From JAJXZP01 sp035505775 (GTDB lineage: Bacteria; Spirochaetota; Spirochaetia; Treponematales; Rectinemataceae), in contig DATJQN010000073.1 in NCBI GenBank assembly GCA_035505775.1, positions 1 through 12,367 of the forward strand: a stretch of DNA of 12,367 bases, written 5' to 3'. Positions 6,621-12,367 of this stretch are shown here, piece by piece. Within the stretch, counting starts at the first letter, position 1; every line of letters starts with the position of its first letter. The position numbers and the translations under genes are program-made. The notes below the pieces were generated by a model. The model ran no database searches. It was not told the origin of the DNA and saw nothing but the letters and a program-made list of their open reading frames with translations.

Positions 6621-8993
6621 ATGCATCTGTTCAAGACCTCGGAGCAGTACTTCAAGGTCGACCCGTGGCTGGTGATCGAGAAAGGCTTCGATCCGCATAA
6701 GCAGCGCCTGGCCGAGTCCATCTTCTCCCTCGCGAACGAGTTCATGTGCGTGCGCGGCTATTTCGAAGAAGGCTATTCGGGCGACCACCTCCTCGGAAGC
6801 TACTTCAGCCAGCTGTACGACCTGATGGACGTGAAGTACCCCCAGGTCTTCAAGGGCTTCGTGCCCGAAGTCGCGGCCATGATCACGGCGGTGGACTGGC
6901 TCTACACCCGCATCAGCCTCGACGGCGAGACCCTCGACCTGGCCACCTCGAGTTTTTCGGACTTCAGGCGTACGCTCGATCTCCGCGAAGCCAGCCTGAC
7001 GAGGGAGTTCACGTGGGCGACCCGGAGCGGAAAGCGGCTCAGGCTGAAGTTCATCCGCTTCCTCGATCTTCAGGACACGGCTCTCGGATGCCAGCGCATC
7101 ATCCTCGAGCCGCTGGATTTCTCCGGTGAAGTGAAGATTGTTTCCGGCCTCGATTTCAATACGATCTACGAGCTCGCCGCAGGATGGGACCAGACCAAGA
7201 GCTCCGGCGCCCTTCGCGATCAGCCGGCCGAATCCAATTTCTGGACTGCCGAACGAAGCGCTGTGGCCGGCGATCTCTATGCGATCCAGGCAATGACCCG
7301 GAGAAGCGGATGCCGGCTCTTCTCAAGTTTTCGCGCTACCGCCGACCAGCAGATGTTCCCCCGACTGGTGGAGAGGACTAAGTTCATCGGCATGGAAGCG
7401 ACGCTCGCGCTGAGGGAAGGCCGGACCACCACCTTCGAGAAGCTGGTCGTGAACCACTGGGAACAGACGGAGGAGACCGGGTCTGTCTGGGAAGAAGGCC
7501 TGAGACGCGCGAAGAAGGCCGCCACCACCTTCGAGCAGGCCCTGGTCGCGCACCGCCGTGCCTGGGACCGCTTCTGGGATCGCATGGACATCGAGATCGA
7601 CGGCGATCCGGCGCTGCAGCAGGGACTGCGCTACTCCCTTTTCGCGATGTACATCAACTATCACGGAGAAAGCGATCGGCGCAACGTGCTCTGCAAACTG
7701 GGCGGGGAAGTGTACAGCGGCGTCAACTTCTGGGATACCGAGGTCTACTGCCACCGCATGTTCATGTTTCTCGATCCCGGCATCGCGCGGAAGCTCCTCA
7801 TGTACCGGTACCACTACCTGTCCAAGGCCCTCGAGAATGCGCGGAGGCTCGATCTGGCCGGGGCCCGCTTCCCCTTCTCGACCATCACCGGCAACGAGGA
7901 TTCCGGAACCTGGCAGCACGTCGACCTCGAGATCCACCAGAACCTGGCGGTCTTCTACGCGATCTGGCACTACGACCGGGTCTGCAGGGACAAGGAATTT
8001 CTCTACCGCGAGGGCATCGAGATGCTGCTCCAGATGTGCCGCTGCATGGCGAGCGCGGGGGGATGGAGCCCCAAGCGGGGCGACTTCGGGTTCTATGGCG
8101 TCATGGGCCCCGACGAGTTCCACATGATGGTCAACAACAACTGCTACACGAACTACCTCGGCAAGAAGATGTTCGAGTACACGCTGAAGGTCCTGGCCGA
8201 GATGCGGGAGCATGCGCCGGAGCTGCACCGGGAGGCGCTCGAGAAGCTGGGTCTGGGCCCCGAAGAGCCGGAGACATGGAGGAACATGGCTCTGAAAATG
8301 CGCATCCCCAAGGACGAGGCCACGGGCATCTACGAACAGCACGATGGATACTTCGATCTCCCCCACGTCGACGTACAGAGCATCCCGATGTCGCAGGTGC
8401 CGATCTACAAGAACTGGGCCTACGTCCGGATCTTCCGATTTGACATGCTCAAGCAGCCCGACTTCCTCAACCTGCCGTATTTTTTCAGCCGGGACTTCAG
8501 CATGAACGAGAAAAGGGCGAACTACGATTTTTACGAGGCCCGCACCAGCCATGAATCCTCATTGTCGCCCTCCCTGCATGCGATTCTGGCTGCGGAGCTC
8601 GGCAAATCGCAGGAAGCCTACGACTTCCTGGCCTACGCCGCGCGGCTGGATCTCGACAACTACAATCGCAACACCGAGCAGGGCATACACTCCTCCTCGG
8701 CAGCCGGCGTGTGGGCCGGCGTAGTCTCCGGATTTGGCGGGCTCAGAACCGACGGAGACAGGCTGCAGTTTGCCCCGTCTCTGCCCTCGCAGTGGAAGGC
8801 CTTTCGCTTCAAGCTCGGTTACGACGGCGCGTTGCTCTCCGTCGAAGTCTCGGGAAACCTGGCCCGATTCAGGGTCGTCGAGGGGAAGAATGTCGCGCTC
8901 GATATCTACGGACACACGCATCAGATAACACCTGAAGGCACGGAAGTAGAACTGCTGCGGCAGAGTGGTCCGGAAAGCGGACAGAGGGGCTGA
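6621..8993 (+). CDS. Glycoside hydrolase family 65 disaccharide phosphorylase
   Basis: Cytoplasmic enzyme of 790 residues (family usual 750-800), no signal peptide. GH65 phosphorylases cleave alpha-glucosides (maltose, trehalose, kojibiose, nigerose, glucosylglycerol and others) with phosphate and inversion, giving beta-glucose 1-phosphate. The N-terminal beta-sandwich starts with the family block ESIFSLANEFMCVRGYFEEG. The (alpha/alpha)6 barrel contains VNFWDTEVY, the ARKLLMYRYHYLSKA helix, GPDEFHMMVNNNCYTN with E499 as the general acid, and the acceptor-site KQPD (K611-Q612, usually KQAD). EQGIHSSSAAGVWAG supplies H690 and Ser residues for phosphate binding, which favours phosphorylase over hydrolase. 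A C-terminal beta-domain ends the protein. The usual GH before FWDTE is VN here, one hint of unusual specificity. AGGAGG at 6607-6612 lies eight bases before the ATG. It is the last gene of the operon. Confidence 0.93.
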   Translation: MHLFKTSEQYFKVDPWLVIEKGFDPHKQRLAESIFSLANEFMCVRGYFEEGYSGDHLLGSYFSQLYDLMDVKYPQVFKGFVPEVAAMITAVDWLYTRISLDGETLDLATSSFSDFRRTLDLREASLTREFTWATRSGKRLRLKFIRFLDLQDTALGCQRIILEPLDFSGEVKIVSGLDFNTIYELAAGWDQTKSSGALRDQPAESNFWTAERSAVAGDLYAIQAMTRRSGCRLFSSFRATADQQMFPRLVERTKFIGMEATLALREGRTTTFEKLVVNHWEQTEETGSVWEEGLRRAKKAATTFEQALVAHRRAWDRFWDRMDIEIDGDPALQQGLRYSLFAMYINYHGESDRRNVLCKLGGEVYSGVNFWDTEVYCHRMFMFLDPGIARKLLMYRYHYLSKALENARRLDLAGARFPFSTITGNEDSGTWQHVDLEIHQNLAVFYAIWHYDRVCRDKEFLYREGIEMLLQMCRCMASAGGWSPKRGDFGFYGVMGPDEFHMMVNNNCYTNYLGKKMFEYTLKVLAEMREHAPELHREALEKLGLGPEEPETWRNMALKMRIPKDEATGIYEQHDGYFDLPHVDVQSIPMSQVPIYKNWAYVRIFRFDMLKQPDFLNLPYFFSRDFSMNEKRANYDFYEARTSHESSLSPSLHAILAAELGKSQEAYDFLAYAARLDLDNYNRNTEQGIHSSSAAGVWAGVVSGFGGLRTDGDRLQFAPSLPSQWKAFRFKLGYDGALLSVEVSGNLARFRVVEGKNVALDIYGHTHQITPEGTEVELLRQSGPESGQRG

Positions 8994-8995
8994 TC

Positions 8996-9070
8996 CCGGG
9001 CTCGGGCCGAGGTCGGAAACGGCGGCATGAAGGACAGGCCGCCGGACGGCCCCGAGGCAGGCGAGCCCGG
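8996..9070. terminator. Possible bidirectional terminator between convergent genes
   Basis: The 96-bp gap between convergent genes holds nested inverted repeats. The outer pair is CCGGGCTCG (8996-9004) with CGAGCCCGG (9062-9070), 9 bp and perfect. The inner pair is GGCGGC (9021-9026) with GCCGCC (9038-9043). Neither strand has a T-run, so this is not a canonical intrinsic terminator, and GC-rich DNA gives such pairs by chance. Location is the main support. Confidence 0.3.
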
Positions 9071-9089
9071 CCCGCCGCCAGATCGCATC

Positions 9090-10259
9090 TCAGGAGGCGA
9101 GCTCGAAGATGCGGCGAACGGCGGCCCGGTTCAGCTTCACGAAATTGCCCACCGTCCGCGTGTCGCCATCCGTGCACTTGGAGGCCATCTCGTCCAGGCG
9201 GTCGGAGCCGATTCCCAGATCGCCCAACGTGGTGACGAGCCCGATCGCGCGGTAGAAGGCCTCGAGGCGACTGACACCCTCGAGGGCCATGGCCTCGCTG
9301 TTCCGGAAGTCGTCGTCGACATTCCAGACTCTGGCGGCCCACTGGGCGAAGCGTGCGTAGTCGCGGGACATGACATGCCGCATCCAGGCCGGGAAAACCA
9401 CGGCCAGCCCGGCGCCGTGCGCGACGTCGTAGATGCCGGAGAGCTCGTGCTCGATGTCATGAGAGGCCCAGTCGCCGATCCTCCCCGTGTTGAGGAGGTT
9501 GTTGTGCGCGATCGTCCCGGCCCACATGAACTCGGCCCAGGAGTCGTAGTCGCGCGGGTTCGCGAGCACGCGCGGCGCCATGGCGGAGATCGTCTTCATG
9601 GTCGCCTCGAGGAGGCGGTCGGTAAACTCGACATGGGGCACCATGGTGAAGTAGCGCTCCATGAGGTGGGCCATGATGTCGGCGGCTCCGCAGGCCACCT
9701 GGAAGGGAGGGAGGCTGAAGGCGAGTTCCGGGTCGAGGATCGAGAATCGCGGATAGATGAGCTCGGAGTTGACCGCCCGCTTCAGGAGGCCCTCCTCGTT
9801 GGTGATGACGCTGCCCGTGCTCGACTCGCTGCCCGCCGCGGGTATGGTCAGCACCGTGGCCACGGGGAGCGCGGCTTTGGGCTCGCCCTCTCCGAGATAG
9901 AAGTTCCACACATCGCCCTCGATGACCGCGCCCATGGCGATCGCCTTGGCCGAGTCGATGACGCTTCCGCCTCCGACGGCGAGCACGAGGCCCAGACCAC
10001 GCTCCTTGCAGCGGCGGATGCCTTCCCGGACGAGACTGAGGCGGGGGTTGGGCTTCACGCCGCCCAATTCCTCCCACTCGACGCCCGAGGCTTTCAGGGA
10101 TGCGGTCACGCGATCGAGGAGGCCCGACTGCCTGATGGAGCCCCCGCCGTAGTGCAGCAGCACTTTCTTCGAGAATGCCGCAGTCTCCGCGCCGACGCGG
10201 GACTCGGTCCCTCGGCCGAAGATGATTTTCGTCGGGTTTCTGAAGTCGAAGTTTTCCAT
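9090..10259 (-). CDS. Iron-containing alcohol dehydrogenase, YqhD/BdhA-like
   Basis: Cytoplasmic group III alcohol dehydrogenase, 389 residues, colinear with E. coli YqhD as I recall it. Family members reduce short aldehydes (butyraldehyde, methylglyoxal, other reactive aldehydes) with NADPH. Metal ligands are all present: D194 and H198 (ADIMAHLMERY), H267 (WASHDIEHEL) and H281 (DVAHGAG), at the same numbering as YqhD. Cofactor contacts are YGGGS (37-41) and the AVGGGSVID loop (94-102); TIPAAGSESSTGSVI is also a family block. The Gly-rich YGGGS matches the NADP-preferring branch. The ATG has AGGAGG five bases upstream on the minus strand. The gene stands alone, convergent with the sugar operon and divergent from the 92-residue membrane protein gene. 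It may serve as a fermentative or detoxifying aldehyde reductase; the physiological substrate is not readable. Confidence 0.95.
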   Translation of the reverse strand: MENFDFRNPTKIIFGRGTESRVGAETAAFSKKVLLHYGGGSIRQSGLLDRVTASLKASGVEWEELGGVKPNPRLSLVREGIRRCKERGLGLVLAVGGGSVIDSAKAIAMGAVIEGDVWNFYLGEGEPKAALPVATVLTIPAAGSESSTGSVITNEEGLLKRAVNSELIYPRFSILDPELAFSLPPFQVACGAADIMAHLMERYFTMVPHVEFTDRLLEATMKTISAMAPRVLANPRDYDSWAEFMWAGTIAHNNLLNTGRIGDWASHDIEHELSGIYDVAHGAGLAVVFPAWMRHVMSRDYARFAQWAARVWNVDDDFRNSEAMALEGVSRLEAFYRAIGLVTTLGDLGIGSDRLDEMASKCTDGDTRTVGNFVKLNRAAVRRIFELAS

Positions 10260-10279
10260 GACCGCCTCCTGCCGATGGG

Positions 10280-10308
10280 TTCACGCAAGCGTCCGCTTAC
10301 CATATCAT
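10280..10308 (+). promoter_or_regulatory. Candidate sigma-70 promoter of the small membrane protein gene
   Basis: TTCACG (10280-10285) and TATCAT (10303-10308) have a 17-bp spacer. The -10 matches five of six and the -35 four of six consensus positions, making it the best core promoter in the window. It reads away from the dehydrogenase into the 92-residue gene and implies a leader of roughly 100 bases. Confidence 0.5.
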
Positions 10309-10336
10309 GCACGATGGACCGGGGGCAAAGGCATCG

Positions 10337-10407
10337 GGGGCGGCTTTCGGCCCCGGACGGATCGGCAGTCCGTCCGTCGAAGCAGCCCGAGTCGGGGGCC
10401 GGGCCCC
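10337..10407 (+). promoter_or_regulatory. Hairpin-rich leader of the 92-residue membrane protein gene
   Basis: Three inverted repeats follow one another in the untranslated leader. GGGGC (10337-10341) pairs with GCCCC (10350-10354). CGGACGGA (10354-10361) pairs perfectly with TCCGTCCG (10369-10376) across a seven-base loop. GGGGCCGGGCCCC (10395-10407) ends one base before the AAGGAG ribosome binding site. The first two share base 10354, so they compete at that edge. No T-run follows any of them. The leader could control translation or termination; I do not recognise a known riboswitch. Confidence 0.4.
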
Positions 10408-10420
10408 AAGGAGCACGAGT

Positions 10421-10699
10421 ATGAAGTTCGAATTCCCCAAGAAACTGAAATCCTCCCACCTGACAATTGCCCTCGCCGTGCTGGCCTTCGTGCTCATAGC
10501 GATGGGAGGCCTCGGCATCGCGGGCGTCCCCATTCCGAGCAAGCTGTCCTCGGACATCTCGAATGGTGTGATACTCATGGCCCTCGTCGTGTTCTTCTAC
10601 AGCCGCAAGATGCGATCCGACGAGGCCAAGGCGGCTGCCGAAAAGGCGAAGCTGGAGTCGCATCAGGAGGCCGAGCCGGAGGAGACTCCGGAGACGTAA
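10421..10699 (+). CDS. Small two-helix membrane protein, function unknown
   Basis: A 92-residue protein I do not recognise. A basic N-terminus (MKFEFPKKLKSS) is followed by a hydrophobic helix at about residues 14-36 (LTIALAVLAFVLIAMGG), a short loop with Pro and Lys, and a second helix at about 47-62 (GVILMALVVFFYS). A charged tail of about 30 residues follows, rich in Glu, Ala and Lys and ending EPEETPET. The positive-inside rule places both ends in the cytoplasm. The ATG at 10421 has AAGGAG seven bases upstream; a longer open frame back to 10307 crosses the hairpin leader and lacks a binding site. It is probably a monocistronic gene between a dehydrogenase and an osmoprotectant operon. Codon use and the good start signals support a real gene. 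Confidence 0.72.
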   Translation: MKFEFPKKLKSSHLTIALAVLAFVLIAMGGLGIAGVPIPSKLSSDISNGVILMALVVFFYSRKMRSDEAKAAAEKAKLESHQEAEPEETPET

Positions 10700-10813
10700 G
10701 CCGGAATCCGGCCCCTCCCGAGACCTGACAGACTCCTCCCCGCCATCGATGCTTGCCTGCGAAACTCCCACCGGAAGACCGCCCGGCTCTGCCCTGCGAC
10801 TGCAGCTTATTCG

Positions 10814-10842
10814 TTGCCGCGCAAAACCTGAAATAGTACATT
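10814..10842 (+). promoter_or_regulatory. Candidate promoter of the osmoprotectant operon
   Basis: TTGCCG (10814-10819) and TACATT (10837-10842) have a 17-bp spacer, each with four of six consensus matches. They lie in the only AT-richer patch of the 193-bp gap, about 50 bases before the GTG start. The rest of the gap (10700-10813) shows nothing but a GCCGGAATCCGGC palindrome (10700-10712) just after the preceding stop. Confidence 0.4.
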
Positions 10843-10850
10843 GAATCCAC

Positions 10851-10863
10851 GCGACCCGGTCGC
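10851..10863. promoter_or_regulatory. Odd palindrome at the expected transcription start, possible operator
   Basis: GCGACCCGGTCGC is a perfect palindrome about a central C, located eight bases after the candidate -10. This is where a repressor of an osmoprotectant operon could sit. The motif is short and GC-rich, so chance is possible. Confidence 0.25.
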
Positions 10864-10892
10864 AGCCACAGGGGCCGCGAGAGGAGCATTCA

Positions 10893-11813
10893 GTGAAATC
10901 CAAGTTACTGGTGTTGGCGGTCATGCTCGCCCTGGCCTCGTCCGCGAGTCTGTTCGCGGCCGGCGGCACAGGGCTCATCGTGGGTTCCAAGATCGACACC
11001 GAAGGCTCGGTGCTCGGCAAGATGATAGTCAAGCTTCTCGCAGCCAACGGCATCCCGGTCGTGGACAAGGTGGGCTTCGGCACCACCGATCTTGTCAGGA
11101 AGGCCATCGTCTCCGGAGAGCTCGATCTGTATATCGAGTACACCGGAAACGGGGAGTTCTTCTTCAAGGGCAGCGATCCCGCGATCTGGAAGGACGCGGC
11201 AAAAGGCTACGAGACGGTCAAGAAGCTCGACCTCGATGCGAACGGCATCGTCTGGCTGACGCCGGCGCCGGCGAACAACACCTGGGCCATCGCCGTCCGC
11301 AAGGACCTCGCCGACAAGGAGCGGCTCGTCACGCTCGAGGACTTCGCAGCCTACGTGCGGCGGGGGGGAGCGACGCGGCTGGCCGCCTCCGAGGAGTTCA
11401 TCTCGAGCCCCGCGGCGCTGCCGGCGTTCCAGAAGGCCTACGGCTTCCAGCTTAAGGACGCGCAACTCCTCTCCTTCTCCGGCGGCAACACGGCCCTGAC
11501 CGAGCAGGCCGCCGCCCAGGGCACCAACGGCGTCAATTTCGCGATGGCCTACGGAACGGACGGCGCCCTGGCCGCCCTCGGCCTGGTCGTGCTCACCGAC
11601 ACCAAAGCCGTGCAGCCCGTCTACGAGCCGGCGCCCATCGTGCGGAAGGAAGCGCTGGCACGCTACCCCGCGATCGCAGGGCTCCTCGACAAGCTCTTCA
11701 AGGGTCTCGACCTCGTGACGCTCCAGTCACTCAATGCCCGGGTGGCGGTGAACGGAGAAAGCCCCGATGCCGTCGCGGCGAGCTACCTGATGTCGAAGGG
11801 TCTGGTGAAGTGA
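10893..11813 (+). CDS. Osmoprotectant (glycine betaine-type) ABC transporter binding protein, OsmF/YehZ class
   Basis: Periplasmic substrate-binding protein of the OpuAC-like family, 306 residues. It has a signal peptide at about 1-22 (basic start, Leu/Ala core, SLFA cleavage site) and no lipobox Cys. The mature part opens with LIVGSKIDTEGSVLGKMI, then VGFGTTDLVRKAIVSGELDL and YIEYTGNG, the hallmark blocks of the YehZ/OpuCC type II fold. Later blocks are NNTWAIAVRKDLA, VTLEDFA and a C-terminal LNARVAVNGESPDAVAASYL. Relatives bind glycine betaine, choline or similar quaternary amines, sometimes with low affinity; the ligand here is not readable. The GTG start has GAGGAG six bases upstream. The stop overlaps the next gene by four bases (GTGA). 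Confidence 0.92.
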   Translation: MKSKLLVLAVMLALASSASLFAAGGTGLIVGSKIDTEGSVLGKMIVKLLAANGIPVVDKVGFGTTDLVRKAIVSGELDLYIEYTGNGEFFFKGSDPAIWKDAAKGYETVKKLDLDANGIVWLTPAPANNTWAIAVRKDLADKERLVTLEDFAAYVRRGGATRLAASEEFISSPAALPAFQKAYGFQLKDAQLLSFSGGNTALTEQAAAQGTNGVNFAMAYGTDGALAALGLVVLTDTKAVQPVYEPAPIVRKEALARYPAIAGLLDKLFKGLDLVTLQSLNARVAVNGESPDAVAASYLMSKGLVK

Positions 11814-12367
11814 GGGGAGAAGGGAAGGCGTCGGCTCCCGACCGGCCCCCAGGCGCGCCGTCGGCGCCGCCGGCGGCATTGGCCGCCGCGGCCATCGCGA
11901 TCACCCTCGCCCTCCCCTTCTTCAGTCTGGCGCCCAACAGGATCGTGCCGGGCAGGCCGATCTACCTCGTCACGGCGCTCCCGTTCCTTGCCGTGGTCAT
12001 GGGAGCGGCCTGGCTGGCCTACGCGGCCTGGGCGCTCAGGGCAGGACGGCGCGGCCCGGCTCTGGCCGCCCTGGCGGCAGTGGGCTCGGCGGCCATCGCC
12101 CTTGTCGCCGTCGCGGCCGAGGCCGGCTCGCCCCGCGTCGCGGCAGCGGGGAGTATCGCCCGGCTCTCGCTGGGGCCGGGTTTCTGGCTGTCGCTCCTGG
12201 CTGCCTTTGCCGGTTACGAGCTGCAGCGGCCGCGCCTGCGCATGCCCCCCGCCTTCGGCGCCCTCTGTGCCGTCTCGATCGTGACGCTTGCCGCGTCGCT
12301 CCTGGCGGGCGGCTTTCTGTCCAGCCTCGCGCTCCTGCGCGAGTGGAGCGCGCAGCGGGCGGTCTTC
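11810..12367 (+). CDS. Osmoprotectant ABC transporter permease, YehY-like, N-terminal part
   Basis: The open frame runs from GTG 11810, which overlaps the previous stop, to the window end (186 codons), so the protein is C-terminally partial. After an Ala/Pro-rich start there are about five hydrophobic segments: near residues 24-43, 54-75, 85-103, 123-138 and 151-172. The segment ending LREWSAQRAVF probably leads into the transporter core, which lies outside the window. Known YehY-type permeases carry a similar extra multi-helix N-terminal domain before the permease domain, which fits this length. No EAA-type core motif is reached, so the assignment rests on topology and on coupling to the binding protein. 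GAAGGG at 11795-11800 is a weak ribosome binding site. The rest of the operon (ATPase, second permease) would lie downstream. Confidence 0.8.
   Translation, partial: MRGEGKASAPDRPPGAPSAPPAALAAAAIAITLALPFFSLAPNRIVPGRPIYLVTALPFLAVVMGAAWLAYAAWALRAGRRGPALAALAAVGSAAIALVAVAAEAGSPRVAAAGSIARLSLGPGFWLSLLAAFAGYELQRPRLRMPPAFGALCAVSIVTLAASLLAGGFLSSLALLREWSAQRAVF

Noticed and set aside
4721..6788. Long minus-strand frames opposite the second permease and the kinase gene
   Set aside because: His/Asp/Glu/Gly-rich composition mirrors the sense codons; no start signals and no family match.
10307..10420. Longer N-terminus for the 92-residue protein
   Set aside because: It would translate through the hairpin leader and immediately after the -10 element. 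The AAGGAG-ATG pair at 10408-10423 fits much better.
9027..10424. 465-residue plus-strand open frame opposite the dehydrogenase
   Set aside because: The dehydrogenase on the other strand has all catalytic residues; this frame has no recognisable motif and no good ribosome binding site.
10700..10712. GCCGGAATCCGGC as a terminator of the small membrane protein gene
   Set aside because: The arms leave almost no loop and no T-run follows, so it would not form a normal terminator hairpin.
11988..12284. 98-residue plus-strand open frame near the window end
   Set aside because: It is out of frame with the coupled permease reading from GTG 11810, which stays open to the window edge with hydrophobic helices.

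Overview
The window is GC-rich and densely coding on both strands. It uses strong AGGAGG-type ribosome binding sites and frequent GTG or TTG starts. It looks like accessory chromosome from a diderm, carbohydrate-fermenting bacterium. A high-GC spirochaete is my best guess: a YesM/YesN two-component pair stands next to a CUT1 sugar transporter, and both solute-binding proteins have plain signal peptides without a lipobox cysteine, as expected for free periplasmic proteins. Placement from content alone is weak, and no 16S or ribosomal marker is present.

Bases 1-2515 (minus strand) hold a YesN-type response regulator (C-terminus cut off by the window start) and its YesM-type sensor kinase. The kinase comes first and overlaps the regulator by 8 bases. 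Divergent from them, 2646-8993 (plus strand) is a five-gene sugar operon: periplasmic sugar-binding protein, two CUT1 permeases, a PfkB-fold kinase and a GH65 glycoside phosphorylase. The 130-bp divergent region carries a promoter-like -35/-10 pair and a GTCCAT direct repeat with 22-bp spacing, which fits an AraC-type regulator. A perfect 11-bp hairpin between the binding-protein and permease genes probably sets their expression ratio.

The simplest model: the kinase senses a sugar outside the cell, YesN activates the operon, and the ABC system imports an alpha-glucosidic di- or oligosaccharide. GH65 phosphorolyses it inside the cell to beta-glucose 1-phosphate plus an acceptor, and the PfkB kinase phosphorylates a released sugar. 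The transport ATPase and a beta-phosphoglucomutase are not in the window and must be supplied from elsewhere. The substrate cannot be read from the sequence.

Bases 9090-10259 (minus) encode a YqhD/BdhA-like iron-containing alcohol dehydrogenase, convergent with the sugar operon. Divergent from it is a 92-residue two-helix membrane protein of unknown function (10421-10699), preceded by a good promoter and a hairpin-rich leader. From 10893 to the window end lies the start of an osmoprotectant (glycine-betaine type) ABC operon of the OsmF/YehZ class: a periplasmic binding protein, then the N-terminal part of a YehY-like permease cut off by the window end.

I found no tRNA, rRNA, CRISPR array, insertion sequence or phage gene. 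No gene-free stretch exceeds 300 bases. The least ordinary content is the GH65/PfkB pair of unknown substrate and the structured leader of the small membrane protein gene. The rest is built from known families.
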